Shown in pieces: positions 15,611-24,392 of a stretch of DNA of 64,000 nucleotides. The stretch lies in contig NZ_WIOK01000015.1 of NCBI RefSeq assembly GCF_009467825.1, forward strand, positions 62,001 to 126,000. Reading direction: 5' to 3'. A program made the position numbers and the translations under genes. The stretch comes from Cyclobacterium xiamenense (GTDB lineage Bacteria > Bacteroidota > Bacteroidia > Cytophagales > Cyclobacteriaceae). Within the stretch, counting starts at the first letter, position 1. Every line of letters begins with the position of its first letter. The notes beneath the pieces were generated by a model, which saw nothing but the letters and a program-made list of their open reading frames with translations, ran no database searches and was not told the DNA's origin.

Positions 15611-18445
15611 TTACAGATCTCCCTGCATCAGGTAGGCACGGATATCGGCAATGTCCTGCGCCATCAGTCCCATTTCTGCCGGTTTGGGCATCAGACTCAC
15701 CGGCACCTGCCGCTTTTCGGCTACCTCGGAGGCGGGGATTACGAAACGCTGCCCCTGGCTGTCAAGTACCGTGACCACCGGACCGTTGGACTGCAGCAGC
15801 CCGTACAGCGCAGCGCCATTTTTCAGGCGAATCAACCAGGATTCGGAACCAAACCCAATGGCTGCATCGGGCTGTACGATGGCGTTCACCAGGGTGGGTG
15901 CATCCATTTTTTGGCGAATGCCGCTTAGATAAGGACCTATTTCATTCCCGGAATCACCAATTCGGTGACAGGCCAGACAGTTTCTGGCAGCCAGGACCTT
16001 TCCATTTGTCACATCGCCCGCTAGCTGGTTGATACCTGCCTCGTCCAAATGCTGTTCGGTTCCAAACAGCCTGGTCAATAGGCTCCTTACAGCCAGACGG
16101 CCTTCCGTGGACCATTCCTCGGGTAATTGCGTCTTCAGGGAATCCGCTAAACTGCCTTTGACGGCTAAAAATGCCAGGTGCAATCGCCCCTCCGGGCTTT
16201 CTACCAGCCTGTTCAGGGCATCCTGCTGCGCTGCCATAGTCCCCAGGCTATCACTTAGCTGGTCTAGTGCAACGAGGAGCTCGGGCTGAGGGGCAGGTAA
16301 GTTATCCAAAGGTGGTTCCCAATCCACCAAAAAGTCCTGCCATTCGTTGTATTTCCTAAACTGCAACCACCAATCTGCTTGTTCGGCAAGGATCCCCTCT
16401 CCTTTCGCTAGCCTCAAAAAGGTTTCTACCGCTTCGTTATGTGGAATAAAGGCCAGCGTCTCCAGCGCCTGAAGGCGTTCCTCCGGGCTTAGCGATTCGC
16501 TGTGTACCCGGTGTATCAACGCCGGAATGGCGGCTTCGGGATGCAGCTCCCAAATCAGCGAGGCCTGAGCCGCGCTCCATGCCAGCGGGTCGGTATTCTT
16601 CCATTCCCGCTCAAACACCTCATTTGCCTGATCGCTAAGGGCAATCCCCAGGGCATAGCGGTACCAAGGATCGGTTCCGTCAAATCCCTCAATCAACTGG
16701 CTATACAGCGGGGCTGTTTTCTCGTAATCCAGTTTCCGCAAAAGTAACGCCCATTCCCGCCTCACCAGGGGATGGGCTTCGGAGATAAGCGTCGACGCTT
16801 CTCCCAGCAAGGCCTCGGGAGCAACCGCCGCCATGGCCCGAAGGCTTGTCAAAGCCAATTCCGGATTCTTGTCCCGAAGCAAAGGCCGCACTTTTTCCAG
16901 GCCAGGCGCACCCATTTCCGCAAGTAGCCAAATTGCCCGGGCCTGGTAAAAGGGATTGACATGATCCAGCAGGGGCTCCAGCTGGGGAATTACCGCAGCG
17001 CCTTGCTCCCGTAAAAGCTGAGCAGCACGGGCCCGTACATGCACCGCTGGATTGCAAAGGGCCGCCACCTGACCGGAAATGGTGCCAAAATCAATCGAAG
17101 GGCTGGCATAGTTCCGGCCTTTTTTGGTTATGCGGTAAATCTTTCCCTCCCCTCCCTTGTCGCGCATCTGATGCCCTCCGACAATGGGGTCGTACCAGTC
17201 GGCCACAAAAAGGGACCCATCCGTTCCCAGACTGGCATCGCTGGGACGAAACCACTTGCTGGTATCCGCCTCCACCTGATGCCAAATATATCCCTCATTG
17301 TCTGTGTCAACAGAAGCAATGAAGTTCTGCCTATTGGCCAGGGAATAGCCGGAGCCCTCCGGCCTGGGATGGTAGCCAAAAATAATGTTTCTTCCCGCAT
17401 CGGCAGCGAGCAACAAACCCCGGTATGCTTCTCCCAATTCATCTCCTTCGATGCGCAGCATTCCGGTTGGAGAGCCTGCCCCATACACATTTCCCGAGGG
17501 CAAGACTCCTGGGTCGTGTTGGTGCCAGTGTGCTTCGGCGATGGTCTGACCGGGCCGGCGGTCGGCTTGCCAGGTACGGTCTCCCTTTTCGCTGAAAAAA
17601 CCGGCATTCCCCCCCTCCATCAGCCAGGTGGTGCGGCAGGAGGCGGTCTGATCGTCGTTATCGCTTTGCCACATGTTGCCGTAGGAGTCCACAAATACTT
17701 CGTAGGCATTGCGGAAATTATGGGCCATCACTTCCATTCCGGTACCGTCGGGATTAATTCGAATGATCAACCCACCGGTATAAACCTTCCCGTCGTCACT
17801 TACCTGGGCCGGCACATTCTCTGTACTGTAGGGGGTGTATTCGTTGTACACGCTTCCGGAGCGCAAGGTCCAGCCTTCTTTGTCTTCCACCCGGTGTGGT
17901 CCGGCATTGCCGGCAATAAAATACCATTTGCCATCCGGTCCCAATTGCCCGGCATGCAAGCCGTGGTCGTGGTCCTTTCCCCCAAAACCCGTTAAAAACA
18001 CCTCTTTGCTGTCCGGCAGGTCGTCCCCATCGGTATCGGTGTATACGATTACATGCGGCGAACAAGATACCACCACCTGATTGCCCACCACAGCGATGCC
18101 TAGCGGACTGCGTAAATCTTCGTCTTGTACAAATACCTGCGAAGTGTCTGCCTTTCCATCTCCATCCCGGTCTTCCAGGATGACAACCCGGTCGCCCGCT
18201 TCCCGCACCAGGTGACCGTCGGCATTGCGAAAATCGCGGTAATTGACAGCCTCGGTAAGCCATACCCTTCCTTTTGCGTCAACATCCATGTTGGTGGGAT
18301 TGTGAAAGAGCGGGCTACTGGCCCACAGACTCACTTCCAGTTCCTCCGGTACATACAAAAGTGGCGCCTCCTGATTCCGGTTGCCAGTCCCGCAGGAGAG
18401 CAGGGCGAAAAAAAGAGACAGGGATAGTAGGCGGTAGGTTTTCAT
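15611..18445 (-). CDS. Large haem-binding dehydrogenase lipoprotein with HEAT repeats (PVC-type)
   Basis: A 944-residue lipoprotein (lipobox LLSC, Cys18). The N-terminal ~430 residues form a beta-propeller of the putative membrane-bound dehydrogenase type (GVAV-like DRDGDGKADTS motif, then HGLHAGQLGPDGKWYF and VADWYDP). A HEAT-like alpha-solenoid spans about 450-700. A C-terminal cytochrome c domain carries C823-L-A-C826-H827. This arrangement is known from Planctomycetes and Bacteroidota and is thought to oxidise sugars or sugar derivatives with electron transfer to the haem. The substrate and cofactor are not experimentally defined for this group. It is the last gene of a tight three-gene operon, 3 bases after the TIM-barrel gene. 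Confidence 0.85.
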   Translation of the reverse strand: MKTYRLLSLSLFFALLSCGTGNRNQEAPLLYVPEELEVSLWASSPLFHNPTNMDVDAKGRVWLTEAVNYRDFRNADGHLVREAGDRVVILEDRDGDGKADTSQVFVQDEDLRSPLGIAVVGNQVVVSCSPHVIVYTDTDGDDLPDSKEVFLTGFGGKDHDHGLHAGQLGPDGKWYFIAGNAGPHRVEDKEGWTLRSGSVYNEYTPYSTENVPAQVSDDGKVYTGGLIIRINPDGTGMEVMAHNFRNAYEVFVDSYGNMWQSDNDDQTASCRTTWLMEGGNAGFFSEKGDRTWQADRRPGQTIAEAHWHQHDPGVLPSGNVYGAGSPTGMLRIEGDELGEAYRGLLLAADAGRNIIFGYHPRPEGSGYSLANRQNFIASVDTDNEGYIWHQVEADTSKWFRPSDASLGTDGSLFVADWYDPIVGGHQMRDKGGEGKIYRITKKGRNYASPSIDFGTISGQVAALCNPAVHVRARAAQLLREQGAAVIPQLEPLLDHVNPFYQARAIWLLAEMGAPGLEKVRPLLRDKNPELALTSLRAMAAVAPEALLGEASTLISEAHPLVRREWALLLRKLDYEKTAPLYSQLIEGFDGTDPWYRYALGIALSDQANEVFEREWKNTDPLAWSAAQASLIWELHPEAAIPALIHRVHSESLSPEERLQALETLAFIPHNEAVETFLRLAKGEGILAEQADWWLQFRKYNEWQDFLVDWEPPLDNLPAPQPELLVALDQLSDSLGTMAAQQDALNRLVESPEGRLHLAFLAVKGSLADSLKTQLPEEWSTEGRLAVRSLLTRLFGTEQHLDEAGINQLAGDVTNGKVLAARNCLACHRIGDSGNEIGPYLSGIRQKMDAPTLVNAIVQPDAAIGFGSESWLIRLKNGAALYGLLQSNGPVVTVLDSQGQRFVIPASEVAEKRQVPVSLMPKPAEMGLMAQDIADIRAYLMQGDL

Positions 18446-18448
18446 GGG

Positions 18449-19318
18449 CTAACTGCGAATGAGTTTTCGAACGAATTTCAAGTTTTGCTGGTAAGCCGGC
18501 ACGATCTCCGCTCCATTGGGAAGCGCACCCTCCATAATTATCCAGTTCGTATACCCTATTTTATCCAAGGTGCCTTTCACTCGGGCAAAATCGACTTTGC
18601 CCTGCCCCAGCAGGTTTCCGTTTTCCTTGAAATGGATTTCGCATATATGTTCGGTTCCCAGCAGTTCCATTTCCCGAAAAATATCGTAGCCCATTTCGGT
18701 AGCATTCGCCACGTCGTAATACACTTTGACGTTAGGAGAACCGATGGCTTCGATGAGCTCCAGGTGTTCTTCCGCCGAAAGCCAGGATTCGATGGCCAGG
18801 TTGACCCCCATTTCTTCTGCTTTGGGAGCCACCTTTCGAAGCCGGCGCACTACTTCCGCTTTCCCCTCCGGATCGTCCCGCAAGTCGCCCTTGCCAAAGA
18901 AAGCCAGCAATACATTGGTACAGGACAGGGCACTGGCCACGTCGATGCTGTCGCGAACCCACGCCTCGGTTTCGGGGGCCGATTTGTAGGGCACCCGGTT
19001 TAGTTCCCCGATGGCGAGGCTGGCAATGCGCACCCCCTGCTCGCTGGAAGCCTGTAAATAGGCCTGCTGCATAGGCGGCTGGCGCAGGTGCATGTCGTTT
19101 TGGGCGGTACCCAGACTGACCTGCACGCCGTCAAGGCCGATTTCCTTCGCCCGGGAAAAGGCGCTGGGATCCGCGGTCTTGCCGATGGACCAATCACAGG
19201 CGCCGATGGAACGGTCGGCCCTATGCGCGTCATCCCCGCCGAATACCGGATGCCATACTGCGGTGGCTGCCAAGAGGCCCAGCTTTTTTACAAGTTTTCT
19301 TCGTTGAATGTCGATCAT
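18449..19318 (-). CDS. Exported sugar phosphate isomerase/epimerase-like TIM-barrel protein
   Basis: A 289-residue protein of the xylose isomerase-like (AP endonuclease 2 fold) family. The ATG at 19318 overlaps the upstream TGA as ATGA, which indicates translational coupling; a longer in-frame reading to 19480 lies inside the upstream gene and is rejected. The N-terminus QRRKLVKKLGLLAATAVW resembles a twin-arginine signal, so the protein is probably exported folded. Barrel signatures include GLDGVQVSLG, LAIESWLSAEEHLELIEAIG, VKVYYDVANA and a C-terminal IIMEG. Metal ligands are probably the Glu in AIES, the Asp in YYDVAN, a His in CEIHFKE and the late Glu. It could act on sugars released or oxidised by its operon partners; no sugar can be named. 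Confidence 0.85.
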   Translation of the reverse strand: MIDIQRRKLVKKLGLLAATAVWHPVFGGDDAHRADRSIGACDWSIGKTADPSAFSRAKEIGLDGVQVSLGTAQNDMHLRQPPMQQAYLQASSEQGVRIASLAIGELNRVPYKSAPETEAWVRDSIDVASALSCTNVLLAFFGKGDLRDDPEGKAEVVRRLRKVAPKAEEMGVNLAIESWLSAEEHLELIEAIGSPNVKVYYDVANATEMGYDIFREMELLGTEHICEIHFKENGNLLGQGKVDFARVKGTLDKIGYTNWIIMEGALPNGAEIVPAYQQNLKFVRKLIRS

Positions 19319-21030
19319 GGGTTCGGTTGTTTGGTACCTGCTATTCGGTATACCTTCCCATCGGCTTTGGTGAAGAGGTACATTTCCCCCTGCCGGTCTC
19401 TCGCCAGCCGCAAATCCACGCGGTTGCTGCCCGACAGTTCGGACAGGGGTTTGGAGGTCCCCTCGTAGCTTACCTGCCATTCGTATATCGGGGCTTGCCG
19501 GCCCCGGACCAAATCATCGGTTTCCACAAAAAACAAGCGGCCACGAACGATGTCGCCAAACAGGTATTTGCCTTGCAGCGCGGGGATTTGAGACCCTTGG
19601 TATTCGTACCCTCCGGAGATGGCGTTTCCCTCGTCGTGATCGTACATGGCCACCGGATAGGTATAGCCGAATTCCGCATCGTTTTCGGGAAGCGGAAACA
19701 CCTGATTGATCGCCACTTCGGAGTCGATCACAAAGGTGCCTTCCCGGACTGGCCACCCGTAGTCGTCCCCGGCATGCACGATATACAGGGATTCGATTTG
19801 CCCCTGTCCAATATTAGTGGCCAACATTTTACCGTCTGCAGTCCAGGTAATCCGGTGGGCATTTCGAAAGCCATGCGCATAAATTTCCGGCAGGGCTCCT
19901 TCCCGACCCACGAAAGGATTGTTTGGGGGGATTCCATAGTTACCATTGGCGCTGTTACTTCCGGAGGGGTCGATGCGAAAGATAGAACCCCAGGCCTGAC
20001 TTGCTCCATGGGGAACCCAGGGATGGCCGGCACCTACACTTCCGCCGTCTCCAATGCCTATGTACAACAAACCATAATCCGGGTCTCCTTTTTGGACCAG
20101 AGGATTGAAGGTCAATTCCTGCATACCATGGATACCCGTGACCATGTCGATACGGAAGAGTTCGCGGCTGTTGGCTTGCAGGGGAACTTCCAGCGGTTGC
20201 CCGGTTTGCCATTCGGTCACCACCCATTGCAGGGTGGATTTGATACTATCCCCGTAGGCAAAATCTGCGGCTGCGGTCCCCGGTTTTTCGGTGTGCGAGG
20301 TATACAGCAGACCGTTGTTGCCAAAGTCCGGATGAAAGGCAAAACTACCAAAGCCAGTAGCCAGGCCCGGTTGGTTAATAAAGGCGGGCATCTCCTGCTG
20401 CATGTCCAGATACAGTTGTGTTTCCTCCCCTTGCATGCGGTACATTTTACCCCTTAGGTCCATGATATACAAGTCGCCCGTCACGGGATGGTAATCCATT
20501 TTAGCGATGCGGGTGAGGGGTTTGTTTTCGGCAGAGGCCGGAATTGTACTGATCCACTCAAGCTCCACGACCAGGTCGGAAAGGGGAATGGGTTCGGGTA
20601 TGGGGTTTAGAATGGAATCACCGCGGGCACCTTCGGCTACCTGAGGTGCCGGGTATTGGTGCATGTACGCTATGATGGCGTCGATTTGCTTTTCCTCCAG
20701 GTAGGCAAAACCCGGCATGTAGCTTTTATAGCGCGCAAAGACGGCCCCAGCTCGCTCGTCTCCACTATCGATCACTTCAGTGGGGTTTTTGATAAAGCGG
20801 CGCAGCCATTCCAGAGGCTGCTCTCGGGTAATGCCTCCGAGCTGGGGACCGATCCCGTCCTGTTCGAAACCATGGCAGCTGCTGCAGTGGGTACCAAACA
20901 GGTCCTCTCCGTTCGCCAGAGCTGCTTCGTCCATGGGAATCAGCTCCTCAAGTTTTTGATCTCCCGGGGAACAGGACCAGGAAATGGCAGTGGCTGCAAA
21001 CAGCAGGTATCCGTAAAATCGGTTATTCAT
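19315..21030 (-). CDS. Cytochrome c/PQQ-dependent aldose dehydrogenase-like lipoprotein
   Basis: A 571-residue lipoprotein (Cys20 after AISWS). Residues about 35-115 are a cytochrome c domain with C49-S-S-C52-H53 and a probable Met axial ligand in YMPGFAYL. Residues about 150-560 form the six-bladed propeller of the glucose/sorbosone dehydrogenase family (soluble quinoprotein glucose dehydrogenase-like), with FHPDFGNNGLLYTSH, a HGMQELTFNP strand and AHGFRNAHRITW. This family oxidises aldoses using PQQ; the fused haem would carry electrons onward. PQQ synthesis genes are not in the window. It is the first gene of the operon and overlaps the TIM-barrel gene by four bases. Start at an ATG directly before the signal. 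Confidence 0.88.
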   Translation of the reverse strand: MNNRFYGYLLFAATAISWSCSPGDQKLEELIPMDEAALANGEDLFGTHCSSCHGFEQDGIGPQLGGITREQPLEWLRRFIKNPTEVIDSGDERAGAVFARYKSYMPGFAYLEEKQIDAIIAYMHQYPAPQVAEGARGDSILNPIPEPIPLSDLVVELEWISTIPASAENKPLTRIAKMDYHPVTGDLYIMDLRGKMYRMQGEETQLYLDMQQEMPAFINQPGLATGFGSFAFHPDFGNNGLLYTSHTEKPGTAAADFAYGDSIKSTLQWVVTEWQTGQPLEVPLQANSRELFRIDMVTGIHGMQELTFNPLVQKGDPDYGLLYIGIGDGGSVGAGHPWVPHGASQAWGSIFRIDPSGSNSANGNYGIPPNNPFVGREGALPEIYAHGFRNAHRITWTADGKMLATNIGQGQIESLYIVHAGDDYGWPVREGTFVIDSEVAINQVFPLPENDAEFGYTYPVAMYDHDEGNAISGGYEYQGSQIPALQGKYLFGDIVRGRLFFVETDDLVRGRQAPIYEWQVSYEGTSKPLSELSGSNRVDLRLARDRQGEMYLFTKADGKVYRIAGTKQPNP

Positions 21031-21641
21031 AAAGGGTATAGTCAGGCGATTGCCGATGATCTTTTTTCTAATTGACCCGACTAATCTACTCTATTCTACC
21101 AAAATAAAAAAACGAATGTGACCGATTGGAATCGGTAGATACAAGCATCGTTTGGAACATACCGTTCACTGTATTGAAATTGGGCCAACTCCTTTTGACT
21201 AATTTCGGGACAGGACATCGGAACTGACGAATACAGGTTGATCAAAGAAATAATCGTGTGTTATTTCAATTGGGGGCTGCAACTTGTTGGCCGGTAGAAT
21301 CTCTGCAGTTTACCTAACTTTTTTCCCAATTTGCTGTAGGGTAGCTTTTGATAATTCGATGAAGAAACTGCACCCGCCTCATCTAATGCCTTGGACCCGG
21401 CAATCCCAGCTCTTTTCAGAAGGAAAGATTTTCAACGGTAAACTGACCATTATCCCCGTCTGAAAAAAATATAGCTCACGTAATCGTCTTTAAAAAATCG
21501 TAACCTTGCTTTCCAATGCTCCCTATTTAATCAAAAAATGCACCCTTCCGGTGCGCTTCTTTCGGCTTTCCTGTAAAAATTCAACTTTCCTACCTATTGT
21601 ATTTCTATCTTTGCGGATACCCAGAAAAATAATTCATACCT
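21031..21641. other. Long divergent intergenic region
   Basis: About 610 bases between the oxidoreductase operon (minus strand) and the TonB-dependent receptor (plus strand). No gene, tRNA or repeat was seen. It should carry both promoters, and a Bacteroidota-type -7 box is visible near the right end. The length is generous for simple promoters and leaves room for regulator sites. Confidence 0.5.
21606..21613 (+). promoter_or_regulatory. Candidate -7 promoter box (TATCTTTG) upstream of the TonB-dependent receptor
   Basis: TATCTTTG fits the Bacteroidota housekeeping -7 consensus TAnnTTTG and lies 28 bases before the start codon. A -33 TTTG at the ideal distance is not perfect (only CTTT near 21585), so the call is tentative. 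Confidence 0.4.
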
Positions 21642-24068
21642 ATGAAAAAAATCTACCTGCCCGGAATAATCTTATTTTTTCTAATCAGTACCTCGCTTTT
21701 TGCCCAATCCACTAATTTCGGAGAAATTCGGGGAAAAGTCCTGGACAGTCAGGGGAAGAGCCCCCTGGGTTTCGCCACTGTGAGCGTATTTGATGCAACA
21801 AGTGCTGAAAAAAAACTGGTAAACGGAGGAATAACGTCCGAAGACGGTACCTTTTCCCTAAACCTTCCCCAGGGAGCGTTCGCGGTATTGGTGGAATTCA
21901 TGGGTTACCGGGCTTTTGAATTAAGCGAACTGCGCATCAACCGGGACAACCGAAACGTGGATTTGGGCAGCATCGAAATGGAAGCGGATACCGAAAATCT
22001 GGATGAGGTGGTGGTACAGGGGGAAAAAACGATGATGGAGCTTTCCCTGGACAAACGAATCTTTAACGTGGGCAAGGACCTGGCCAATGCCGGAGGAACG
22101 GCCTCCGACATTCTGATGAACCTGCCTTCCATCACCGTGGATCCCGAAGGGGGCGTAAGTCTGCGCGGATCCAGCAATGTCCGCATTCTGGTAGACGGCA
22201 AACCTTCTGGTTTGGTTAGTTTCAAAGGCAGCAGTGGCCTGCAACAACTCCCCGCTAGCATGATTGAGACCGTAGAAGTCATCACCAATCCCTCCGCGCG
22301 CTACGAAGCCGAGGGAATGGCCGGCGTCATCAACATCGTCCTCAAAAAAGAAAATAACCAGGGCTTCAACGCCTCGCTGGAAGGAATTACGGGAAATCCG
22401 CACAATTTTGGCATGGCTGCCAACCTGAACTACCGGCGTAAGAACATCAACTGGTTTGTCAACTACGGAGTAGCCTACCGACGGGTGCCCCGGGAAGGAA
22501 CCATCCGACAAGAAGTAAGCAATGCAGACACCAGTTTTTATTCCTACCAGACCACCCGCGGTACCGTCAACGGATTGAACAATAACATACGGGCAGGCCT
22601 GGATTATTTTTTCAGTGAAAAAAGCGTTCTCACCGGGTCCTATCTTTGGAGGAGAAGCGATGCCCGGCGCCTGACCAATATCCGGTACGACGATTATACC
22701 CGGGAAGGGGGACCCCTCGATAGCTATACCCTGCGAACGCAGGACGAAGACGAAAAAGAACCCAATTCTGAGTTTAACCTGACATACAAGCGAAGTTTTG
22801 ACGAAAACGGTCATGTACTAAGTGTAGCGGTTACGTACCTGGATTATTGGGAAAACTCGGACCAGGTGTACACACAGGATGCCTTTTTTCCGGATGGAAC
22901 GGCTATTCCGGGAGGATCGCTGCTGCAGACCTCCATCAACGACGAATTTGACCGGCAGTGGTTGCTGCAGCTGGACTATACCCAACCCATCGGAGGTGAA
23001 GGCAGCTTCGAAACCGGAATACGTAGCAGCATCCGGAACATGGAAAACGATTTTATCGTCAGCGAGCGTACCGAATCAGGAGCGATGGAGCCATTGCCTG
23101 GACTGGATGATATTTTCCTGTATGATGAAAACATCCACGCGGCCTACGCCATTTTGGGCAACAAAAGCAACAAACTCTCGTATCAGGGAGGCCTTCGGCT
23201 GGAATACACCGATGTAAAGACCACCCTGGTCCGCAGCAACGAAGTCAATCCCCGGGACTACGTCAACCTCTTTCCTTCCGCCCATTTTACCTACAACATC
23301 AGCCCCGACGATGCTATGCAACTGAGCTATAGCCGCAGGATTCGAAGGCCCGTGTACAACGACCTAAGCCCCTTCATGACCTTTTCCGATGCCCGGAATT
23401 TCTTTGCAGGAAACCCCGACCTGAATCCAGAATACACCGATGCATTTGAATTCGGGCATATCAAATACATGGACCATGGCTCGCTGTTTTCAACGGTTTA
23501 TTACAGAAATACGAAAGACAAAATCGAACGCATCCGACGCGTGGACGAGGATGGGAATTCCACCACCTTCCCGGAAAACCTGATAGGGGAGCAATCCATG
23601 GGTTTTGAATTCACCACCGACTATTACCCTGTGGATTGGTGGAAACTGGATGCAAATTTCAACTTTTTTTATGCGCGGGTAGATGGTAGCAATATCCTTG
23701 ACACGTACACCGCAGACACGTATTCCTGGTTTACCCGCCTGACCTCCCGCTTTACCCTGAACAATGGTCTGGATCTGCAACTACGAGGGAATTACGAAGG
23801 GCGCAGAAGGGTGGCTCAAGGTGTACAAAAGGCCATTACTTACCTGGACATTTCTGCCAGTAAGGACATCCTGAATGGCCGCGGAACGCTCATTCTAAAT
23901 GTGATGGATGTCTTTAATTCCCGTAGAAATCGGTATATATTTGAAGGCCCGGGCTTTCTGACGGTTGGGGATATCCTGCCGCGAAAGCGACAAATTAACC
24001 TGACGCTCAACTACCGGATTAAGCAATCCAAAGCCCAAAGCAAGCCAACAATTCTTGGTGAGGAGTAA
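21642..24068 (+). CDS. TonB-dependent receptor-like outer-membrane protein (outer membrane beta-barrel family)
   Basis: An 808-residue outer-membrane protein. A signal peptide (about 1-22) is followed by a carboxypeptidase-regulatory-like beta-sandwich (GKVLDSQGKSPLGFATVSVF, about residues 30-110) and a plug domain (SLRGSSNVRILVDGKPSG and ASMIETVEVITNPSARYEAE). The barrel is of the Bacteroidota OMP_b-brl_3 type and ends in LNYRI plus a short charged tail. Such proteins are usually orphan receptors, unlike SusC; no SusD partner is nearby. Ligand unknown. It stands alone, with REP-like repeats behind it and a long promoter region in front. Start is an ATG after the sequence ttcatacct. Confidence 0.9.
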   Translation: MKKIYLPGIILFFLISTSLFAQSTNFGEIRGKVLDSQGKSPLGFATVSVFDATSAEKKLVNGGITSEDGTFSLNLPQGAFAVLVEFMGYRAFELSELRINRDNRNVDLGSIEMEADTENLDEVVVQGEKTMMELSLDKRIFNVGKDLANAGGTASDILMNLPSITVDPEGGVSLRGSSNVRILVDGKPSGLVSFKGSSGLQQLPASMIETVEVITNPSARYEAEGMAGVINIVLKKENNQGFNASLEGITGNPHNFGMAANLNYRRKNINWFVNYGVAYRRVPREGTIRQEVSNADTSFYSYQTTRGTVNGLNNNIRAGLDYFFSEKSVLTGSYLWRRSDARRLTNIRYDDYTREGGPLDSYTLRTQDEDEKEPNSEFNLTYKRSFDENGHVLSVAVTYLDYWENSDQVYTQDAFFPDGTAIPGGSLLQTSINDEFDRQWLLQLDYTQPIGGEGSFETGIRSSIRNMENDFIVSERTESGAMEPLPGLDDIFLYDENIHAAYAILGNKSNKLSYQGGLRLEYTDVKTTLVRSNEVNPRDYVNLFPSAHFTYNISPDDAMQLSYSRRIRRPVYNDLSPFMTFSDARNFFAGNPDLNPEYTDAFEFGHIKYMDHGSLFSTVYYRNTKDKIERIRRVDEDGNSTTFPENLIGEQSMGFEFTTDYYPVDWWKLDANFNFFYARVDGSNILDTYTADTYSWFTRLTSRFTLNNGLDLQLRGNYEGRRRVAQGVQKAITYLDISASKDILNGRGTLILNVMDVFNSRRNRYIFEGPGFLTVGDILPRKRQINLTLNYRIKQSKAQSKPTILGEE

Positions 24069-24121
24069 ATTTTGGATGGAATAATCGCCTGAAAAATCAA
24101 TGGCAAACATCTTTCAACAGG

Positions 24122-24285
24122 AATGCGGCTTTAGCCCATTCCGTAGAATATGATTCCATAGATCCTGGGCTTTCGCCAAAATTGGGAAGAGATTATGAAA
24201 TAAACGCTTTACCGGATAAAAGATTTGGCTAAAGCCAATATGGTGGACGGGTCCTTTTTTGCCCACGGCTAAAGCAGTGGACAAA
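24122..24285. repeat. Cluster of REP-like GGCTTTAGCC palindromes
   Basis: Three short palindromic motifs in 160 bases: ggctttagccc (24127-24137), ttggctaaagccaa (24226-24239) and cggctaaagc (24266-24275). They appear in both orientations. Such imperfect GGCTAAAGCC palindromes are typical of dispersed repetitive extragenic palindromes. The region also includes about 320 gene-free bases between the receptor and the cryptochrome gene. Confidence 0.65.
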
Positions 24286-24392
24286 CGACCAAAAGAAATC
24301 CTGGTTTCCGGGTGACCAACCCAACCAAAATATCCGCCAAAACCGGGTTTTTGTAAAAAACACTTTCCCTAAACAAGGCGTTTATCTGGTGT

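Noticed and set aside
18449-19480. Longer 343-residue form of the TIM-barrel protein
   Set aside because: The extra N-terminus lies within the upstream dehydrogenase gene; the ATGA overlap at 19315-19318 is the natural start.
17039-20457. Long plus-strand open frames (318 and 376 codons)
   Set aside because: Both are shadows on the opposite strand of the two haem/PQQ-type dehydrogenase genes, whose motifs are unambiguous.
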